A stretch of 64,000 nucleotides of DNA from Neoceratodus forsteri (taxonomy: Eukaryota; Chordata; Ceratodontiformes; Ceratodontidae): NCBI GenBank assembly GCA_016271365.2, contig CM028129.1, positions 1,003,359,501 through 1,003,423,500 of the forward strand, read 5' to 3'. The notes beneath the pieces are model-generated. The model did no database searches and had not been told where the DNA came from. It was given only the letters and a program-made list of their open reading frames with translations. The translations under genes and the position numbers were made by a program. Below, one piece after another: positions 58,401-64,000 of the stretch (within the stretch, counting starts at the first letter, position 1; each line of letters opens with the position of its first letter).

Positions 58401-58990
58401 ACTCTAGACCCTCATCTAACTTACAGTGCCCACATTGACTCTGTAGCCAGAGCAGCAAATACTCGCCTTGGCCTTCTTTTCCGGCATAGGCAACATCTTA
58501 CCCCAGAAGCCCTGACCATCACCATTCAGAGCTCTGTTGTCTCCATTATTGACTATGGGCTTATCATCTATGGCTGTGCCCCCACTACTGCTCTTAGACA
58601 CACATCTACCTCCCTCAATAAGGCCTGCCGACTTCTCACTGGATCCCACCAGCTCACACATACGTGCGACCTCTATGTACAAACTGGATGGCTGCAACTC
58701 ACTAATCGGATAAAGTACCTATCCTGCACCATGGCAAAGAAAATAACTATGGGCCTTGCGCCCCCGGAGTGTGTGCACTCCTGCACCCTAGCAATAACCC
58801 TCACTCAACCAGGGGGTCTGAATCACAGCTCCTGCAGGTTCCATGTTGTTGTACCTCACAAGGTCAAATATCTTTTGCCTACAGGGTGCCCAGCTGGCTA
58901 AATGGTCTAAGCAGTTACATCTCTTCCACTCCTACCCTTGGTGCATTTAAATCAAGGCTCCACCTCTCTCTCTCTCACTGCCTCTAGCTC
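55449..58990 (+). pseudogene. L2 ORF2 (endonuclease-RT), long open endonuclease, broken RT
   Basis: The frame 55449-56624 is open for 391 codons and holds the complete endonuclease: SGNIHPNPGP near 55740 (a hallmark of L2 N-termini), ASLNICSLHPRLDAL near 55825, VETWLAP near 55905, a GYNVFRLDRKSKRDGG block near 55960, LLGDFNINWL near 56225 and LPDSLSDHSPF near 56410. The RT follows in other frames: NYRPISILPPL near 57330, GFRKGHST near 57440, then, after the 57486-57870 insertion, SIFIDLTKAFNTVHH near 57885, GVPQGSILGPLLFSLF near 58065 and intact YADD at 58155-58166. The C-terminus ends near 58987. A stop near 58388 and two or three frameshifts disable it. Confidence 0.9.
57486..57870 (-). mobile_element. 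Reverse-oriented LINE 3' fragment inside the L2 RT
   Basis: TTTATTTATTTTTGAAAGTC then CCTTTGAGTCAGGGG is the complement of a family-a-like 3' end. The fragment separates GHSTSSALLES from GQLIGSIFIDLTKAF, so it entered after the L2 was in place. Its 5' part shows no coding motif. Confidence 0.65.
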
Positions 58991-59656
58991 CTGTGACTGA
59001 CTCCACTAGCTGACCCCATGAATATTTCCCTAACCTTATGCAGTTCTCTCTCCTATTAGCACTTGGTTACCCCTTAGCACGCACTTCCCCATGTTATGTC
59101 TACGACAATGTCTCTGGCTGCACTCCTCCTCTATAGCTCTCCACCCCCCTACTCTTCCTCTCTCTTGTCCTCTGTCCTCTCTGCACCTCATCTGCTATCT
59201 CCTTCTAACCTAGCCTCCAAAACTTGTTTTGTTTCTCCGATGCTTTGTAACTCTGTTTAGTTTACACTTTTGTAACCTTGTCCTATGTATTGAATTTGTA
59301 ATGTGACTTACATGTTTTATGTTTTGAATTGTAACCTGATGTAGAACCTTTGTAAAAGAGCCCTGGCTCAAAGGTATTGTAATCCTAGACCTAATAAATA
59401 AAAATAATTAAAAAAAATTAAATTTCTCTTTCTCCCCTTCCCCCTCACAACCCTCTTTGTGCCCTGCCTCTTCAACACCTCCCTTTTCACTTTTGTTCTT
59501 TTTCCCCTTGTCCGTTACTGTGCATCTGTTTCCTTTAACTCATGCCCGGGGGCAGTTTTCTCCCCTTGAGCCCTCTCTTTCTGTTGCTTCAGTCTGTGTG
59601 TGTGTGTTGGGGGGGGTATGTCTTGCTTTGTATTACCTCCTTCCTACTTGCTTGGT

Positions 59657-60305
59657 TTAAATGTTTATCAAAATGACATCTAAACCTTCCACTGAGGACT
59701 GCGGTCCCCTTCCCAGATGGATGTAGGCCATCACCTGTGTATAGACCATACCATGCCAGGTCAGCCACCAGTCCCTAATGAAGCTGAACCCCTCCTCCCT
59801 GCACCATGCTTTCAACTGTGAGTTGAAGCTCCTGGTGAGGAGTGTGCTATCCTCCCCTTGACCATAGACAGGTATCCGCTTGATGAATGCCACCATTCAT
59901 GCTATTTGCTTTAAGCCCCTCCCCAGTTCCCTGCACTCACTCTGTACTACCTCAGACCCATCCCTCGCTTGGTCATTTGTTCCCAGATGGACCATGACAT
60001 CCAGTTCCAAATTCTGTCCTGCTGCTCTAGCGATCTTTAGGATCTGCTGTCCAGCCATCTGAGCCATTGCACTAGGTAGGCACCTAACCTCCTTCTCTTC
60101 ACCCCTTCCTGCTCCCAAGTCTATCTTTCTGACATTAGAGTCCCCCAACAGAAGCTGCTTTTTCCTCTGCTGGGGTCCGCTAACTCCCACCTTGGGGTCT
60201 CCCCTTCGGAGGACCCCCACATCCTCCCTTGTCACTAGTATAGGTGCCTCTTCACAGCAGTCCCATCCCACCAGAATGGTGAAGGAATTCTGTAGTGGCA
60301 CAGGC
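59657..60305 (-). pseudogene. CR1 ORF1 esterase-like (SGNH) domain
   Basis: On the minus strand the frame 60349-59897 has LLLGDSNVRKIDL near 60160 (GDS nucleophile block), CLPSAMAQMAGQQI near 60090 and VMVHLGTNDQAR near 60000 (GTND block). The next frame, 59896-59657, has IKRIPVYGQG, FNSQLKAWC and FSFIRDWW, the usual end of this domain. ORF1 proteins of many CR1 elements carry such an esterase. One frame change near 59897 separates the halves. The final catalytic histidine block is not clear (AYIHLGRG may be its remnant). Confidence 0.8.
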
Positions 60306-60339
60306 TGAGGAATGTGCCCTTGACTCACTGGCAAGAATG

Positions 60340-62040
60340 GATCAAGCATTTCAGCAACACTTTTTTTGATCCTTCTTTAGTGATGGATACAATCACCTTT
60401 GACTCTGCTCTAATACCCTGCCCTTTCATACCTATTACCATCAAGGACATCTATATTACACTCCACGATTTAAAGATTAATAAAGCACCAGGACCAGACA
60501 AAGTATTGTACCTGCAGAAGCATATTTATGCCTAATAGATCAATGGGTGGAAACCCTGACTCCATTTTTTAATAGATGCATAAAAAAAGGAAAAGTCCCG
60601 AACTCCTGGAAAGGATCAGAAATCTTTCCTATATTTTAAGAAATGAAATGGGCATAACCCCAAGATGTACAAACCAGTCAGCTTGTTAGATATTACAGCA
60701 AACATCTATTTCAAAGTACTTTTGGGTAGACTACAACAGGAACTTGTCAGAACTAACTATATCTCTGATCTTCAGACTGGCTTCAGACAGAGTTACTCAG
60801 CTCTGGACAATTGTTTTATCTTGCAACATCTCTTAGAAAAATATCTTGTAGTAAGCAGCCCAAAAATGTATGTTGCATTCATAAATTTTATATCGATCTT
60901 TGATACCATAAATAGAAGCTAATTATGGGCTATAATGAGGGAATGTGGACTCTCTCCACTTCTTATTAATGCTATCAAAACCTTGTAAACTGGCACATGG
61001 GCCCAAGTCAGGAAGGGAACTAGAGGGCAGTTTTTCAAAAGCATTCAAACCAATATGGGCAAGGCCACTGTTTTTCGGTTTTTAACGGAAAATCCGGTAA
61101 AATTCCGGAATTAAGGCTGCCTGAAAACCGGTAAAAACAAAGATTTCATGGAATCTGGCATTTTCTATCAGATCAGTAAATGTACAAAAAAGTCTGTTTT
61201 TCTCTTAATTCCTTCCTGTACTGTTTTTAGTTTGCTTTATTTAATGCTCTGTGTATTAAGCTTTCTTTAATTCTGATTATTTATGTACATACTAAAAGAA
61301 TGATAACAGAATCCCGGTAAAATCTGGAAATTAGAGTAACAATCACCGGTGAAATTCCGGAATCTTAAGTCTTGAAAACGGAATTTAATTGTTTTAATCA
61401 CCATAAATCAGTGGCCTTGAATATGGGGGTCAGGCAAGGCTGTGTGTCAGCACCCACCTTATTTTCATTTTATATTAATGGGTTACTGATAGCCCTGCTG
61501 ACCCCAGGCACAGACACTCCTAAGATAGCAGAGATTTTTTTCCCTACTATGGCATACTTGGGCAATTTGGTTATCTTATCTCTATCTCCTAGTGGTCTGC
61601 AAAAGAGTTAGACATTTTAAACACCTCAGCAATAAAATTATCATTAAAAATAAACACAGATACAGCAAAGATCATTGCCTTTGGAACCAACAAAAATAAT
61701 TTCCACTGGCACCTGGGAACACAAAAAAAATCTAATCAGTACTGCTTTCTTGGTCTGATTTTCTCCAGAAATCTGTCCTGGAAAACCCACCTTGATAATA
61801 TATTTTCTAAAGCAAAATCATCTATGACTGGCCTTAAAAAGGTTCAGCCACTTCTGTGATGGGTATACCATGAAACCACTGTCGAAGACAAAAATGAAAA
61901 ATACATTAACCAGGTCCAGTATGGTACAGAAATGTGGGCCACTTCTCAAACTGATGAACATGAAAAACGAGCAATCCAAATTCTGTGCACTGCCCTTGGT
62001 TTCAATAAATCTACCCCAAGCTATATCTGGTTAAGTCTGG
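60340..62040 (+). pseudogene. Reverse transcriptase of the uncertain-clade LINE
   Basis: Three open stretches (60314-60535, 60665-60922, 61372-61611) cover palm and finger blocks with several stops between them. The catalytic YADD equivalent has lost both aspartates (Y-L-G-N). The interval 61045-61385 is foreign sequence between the first aspartate motif and the GVRQGC motif. The continuation after the L2 insertion is 63229-63620 (KMGCRTSPWLDQVHNLLCKY and more), an ordinary C-terminal region without a knuckle in view. Confidence 0.65.
61045..61385. mobile_element. Small insertion with repeated CCGGTAAAATTCCGG motif
   Basis: CCGGTAAAATTCCGGAATTA (about 61092), CCCGGTAAAATCTGGAAATTA (about 61313) and CCGGTGAAATTCCGGAATCTT (about 61347) are copies of one partly palindromic word near the two ends of an otherwise AT-rich block. 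It lies inside the RT of the LINE and has no coding capacity. Confidence 0.5.
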
Positions 62041-62044
62041 CTTG

Positions 62045-63228
62045 ACCAAAACCTATCCTTCTCAGCCCATGTGGACGCTATCCTGAAAAAACTGTGCCCT
62101 AAGCTTGGCGCTCTCTATAGGAATTGCAGTAGTCTCCCACTGCCTGTGAGACACAAAATTATGCAGAAAATGATATTACCTATCTGTGACTAATGCGATG
62201 TAGTCTACAGTGCTGCTCCCAAGTTTACCCTATCCAGACTGGACCCTCTCTTCAGTGCATTCTGTCACTTTGCCCTCAATGCCCCCCCTCGTACCCACCA
62301 CTGTGAGCTTTACCATTTGCTGGCCCTCCCCTCCCTTGACAACTAGCACCTACTTCACAGTGCTAAATTTGCTTCTAACCTCTGGCTTGGGTCCCTTCCA
62401 CCTTACCTCGCCTCCTCTCTATCATCTTCTCCAACCTCCTCTCATGCCCTTAGGTCTACTGACTCCCGACTGTTGGTAATCCCTTACTGTTGGACCACTG
62501 CAGGCCAATCGGCCTTCTACTACCAGCTCCTGAAGCTCTGGAATGACCTGCCAGTCCAAATCCGCCACTCCTCTTCTAGCCATTCTCTACCCTCTGCCCT
62601 GTCAGACTTCAATACGGTAAACTGTTCATGCATCTGATTCTGACCTCCTCTTCCCCTCCACTAGCCCAACCCCCCTTCCCCCCACTCCTATTACTACCCC
62701 CCACTGCTCCCCCCTACATCCTATGCAGCCTGACCAGCGGCTTTAGCAAACAGTTACAAATGCTGACATATATCTACCAACCCCCGCACTTACCCCCTAC
62801 TGCACTTCTAGCCTTGTCTCTCTGTCTAGCGTGTTCCCGTAGTTAGTGGCTGTCACCTATGTATTGTGTAAACATAATCCAGGTCTTAACCTAATTCCTT
62901 GTTCTCCCATGGCTGACAACAAGAATTGTTTAAACCTACCTCATGTTGTATCCCTTCTTAATGTAGCCCGTCCCTTGCAAATAAGGTTGTACAAAAGCCC
63001 TGTACACTGCTACTCTCACTCATTGTACCAATATGTAACTCAAATTCAAGTCGATGTATATAATGTTACTCTCAGTTCATGATTCCAATGTGTAACTCAG
63101 TGCTATGTATCATGTACTCATCTGCTCTCCTCTGTACCCCCCGCCCAGGTCGCGCTGTGAGACGAGCATCATGTTAGTGTGCCTTTCCTGGTGAAACATT
63201 TCAATAAATAAATCAATAAATAAAAATA
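62045..63228 (+). mobile_element. L2-type LINE, family b, 5'-truncated
   Basis: It starts in the RT C-terminal part (SAHVDAILKKLCPKLGALYR near 62065, equal to SDHIDAIIKQLCP at 43060). CDVVYSAAPKFTLSRLDPLF near 62190 corresponds to CDIVYSAASKATLYKLDPIF at 42930. It ends in CAGTGTGCC-type and ATAAATAAATC sequence near 63225. The host LINE frame continues after it. Confidence 0.85.
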
Positions 63229-63734
63229 TGATTAGAGCTGAGTTAGGCTTAACTGTAGCCAGGCTCATGCCGAAAGCAAAATGATCAATTTTTGGATCAA
63301 ACTGAATTCTCTTACTGAGGAAAGAATGGTAAAAAAATGCCAAAAGGAAAAGTAGTCTTGGATAAAGATGGGGTGTAGGACCTCTCCCTGGTTAGACCAG
63401 GTGCACAACCTTCTCTGTAAATACAGCATGGAGGATCTTCTAACTATTCCAGAGAAAAACATTACCGTTAGGAAAAAATATAATGCTTATATTTTAAAGA
63501 AAATTATGGATTATTACAATGAGAAAGATCTCAAGCAATCTCAGAGTCTAGATTTGCAAGATAGTACAGCGAAAATGACTGTACATTCAATTTTAGATAC
63601 TATTTGGATGTCCTGATGAATCCTGTCATCAGGAGAACATATGCCAAGTTTAAAACAGATGTTTGAATCAAACATTCTCAAGACTGGATTTTGTAAAGCT
63701 GCCTCTCCGGAATCGAAACTACGCAACTGTAACA

Positions 63735-64000
63735 AGTCAAGTCAAACTTTATTTTTATAGTGCCTTTCCAAACCAAGGCGCTTTACATAAAACCAAATAC
63801 AGCCAATATAAATAAATTAAAACAGTAAATCAGTTTATCCATATTCTGGAAAGGCTAGGTTAAACAACAAAGAGAAAGAAGATCTTCAACATGTTGCATT
63901 ACACTCTTCCTAGTACACTAGGGCAAGAAGGAAATGGATCCTTCCCATTGTAAACTCCATACAAAATACTGATGAAAAAATGATTCTTGCTATTTTATTC
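63735..64000 (-). repeat. Probable LINE 3'-region remnant at window edge
   Basis: AAGTCAAGTCAAACTTTATT then TATAGTGCCTTTCC and AAGGCGCTTTACAT resembles the reversed 3' parts of L2/jockey-type LINEs common in fish and amphibians. No frame is visible, and the element continues past the window. Confidence 0.35.

Larger units (their letters stand above)
54505..59412 (+). mobile_element. L2-type LINE, family a, nearly full length with inverted head
   Basis: The main copy runs from about 55280 through a long endonuclease frame to an RT and the 3' end near 59412 (GGCTCAAAGGTATTG then CCTAATAAATAAAAAT). In front of it, 54505-55275 holds a further piece of the same family in both orientations. One reverse-oriented LINE tail has inserted at 57486-57870. 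Its 3' end differs from family b, and a diverged version of the same end occurs at about 51750-51820. Confidence 0.85.
52855..60305 (-). mobile_element. CR1 LINE split by an L2 insertion
   Basis: Minus-strand CR1 ORF1 (60305-59657) and the first part of ORF2 (54100-52860) lie on the two sides of the L2 at 54505-59412. Both have the right order and orientation for one CR1. The RT half and 3' end are missing at the 52855 side, so a deletion must have removed them. Two independent CR1 fragments are the alternative. Confidence 0.6.
60313..63735 (+). mobile_element. LINE of uncertain clade, interrupted by an L2 and a small repeat
   Basis: The coding traces at 60313-62044 resume at 63229-63735. 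They are neither CR1 nor the two L2 families nor Tx1. The segments are: W..HFSNTFFDPS and NKAPGPDKV near 60490; YKPVSLLDITANIYFKVLL near 60665; GFRQSYSALDNCF near 60780; YVAFINFISIFDTINRS near 60870; GVRQGCVSAPTLFSFYING near 61430. A degenerate MAYLGNLVIL stands for the YADD block near 61550. KYINQVQYGTEMW near 61900 and RAELGL near 63236 follow. An RTE- or I-like clade is possible; I cannot decide. Confidence 0.7.

Noticed and set aside
59657..60305. A host esterase gene
   Set aside because: The GDS and GTND blocks belong to a CR1 ORF1. The frame is broken and CR1 ORF2 parts lie downstream in the same orientation.

Overview
The window holds no recognisable host gene. From end to end it is a mosaic of decayed transposable elements: LINEs of the Tx1/L1, CR1 and L2 types, one further LINE of uncertain clade, SINEs, small inverted-repeat DNA elements, large palindromic (foldback) elements and microsatellites. 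Coexisting Tx1-like, CR1 and L2 LINEs, a CORE-type SINE, a Penelope-like end and many DNA transposons, with long gene-free spacing, fit a large-genome vertebrate. An amphibian such as a caecilian is my best guess, but this is inference and no species is identified. All coordinates of element ends are approximate unless a duplication or terminal repeat fixes them.

Layout. 1-4440: Tx1-like LINE, plus strand, zinc-knuckle ORF1 and endonuclease/RT ORF2, with frameshifts. 4465-6030: SINE-like body, two palindromic MITEs and a CORE-SINE. 6351-11555: bracketed by hAT-like terminal repeats, filled with a Penelope-like end, an L2 3' end, a long minus-strand CR1 (7962-10600) and a MITE. 11605-15020: SINE, AT-rich repeats, a jockey-superfamily LINE fragment. 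15100-24920: minus-strand L1/Tx1-type LINE split by a SINE, a 1.6 kb inverted-repeat element and MITEs. 25261-27147: CR1 carrying a SINE, then another SINE. 27520-34260: second, older Tx1-like copy, plus strand. 35640-37950: L1-type C-terminal fragment next to a 1.8 kb palindromic element. 39560-51900: minus-strand L1/Tx1-type LINE into which at least five elements are nested, including a long L2 and a 2.3 kb palindromic element. 51970-60305: CR1 fragments, and a minus-strand CR1 split by a nearly full-length L2 (54505-59412). 60313-63735: a LINE of uncertain clade interrupted by another L2.

The genes do not work together as a pathway. Their relation is historical: reading frames of older LINEs stop at an insertion and resume on its far side, giving a relative age order. 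The most interesting items are a family of palindromic elements with 56-60 bp minisatellite arms (35869-37680 and 48812-51121), a tRNA-Leu-like SINE family with six copies, a CORE-SINE that shares its 3' tail with an L2 family present here, and an inverted duplication at the head of an L2.
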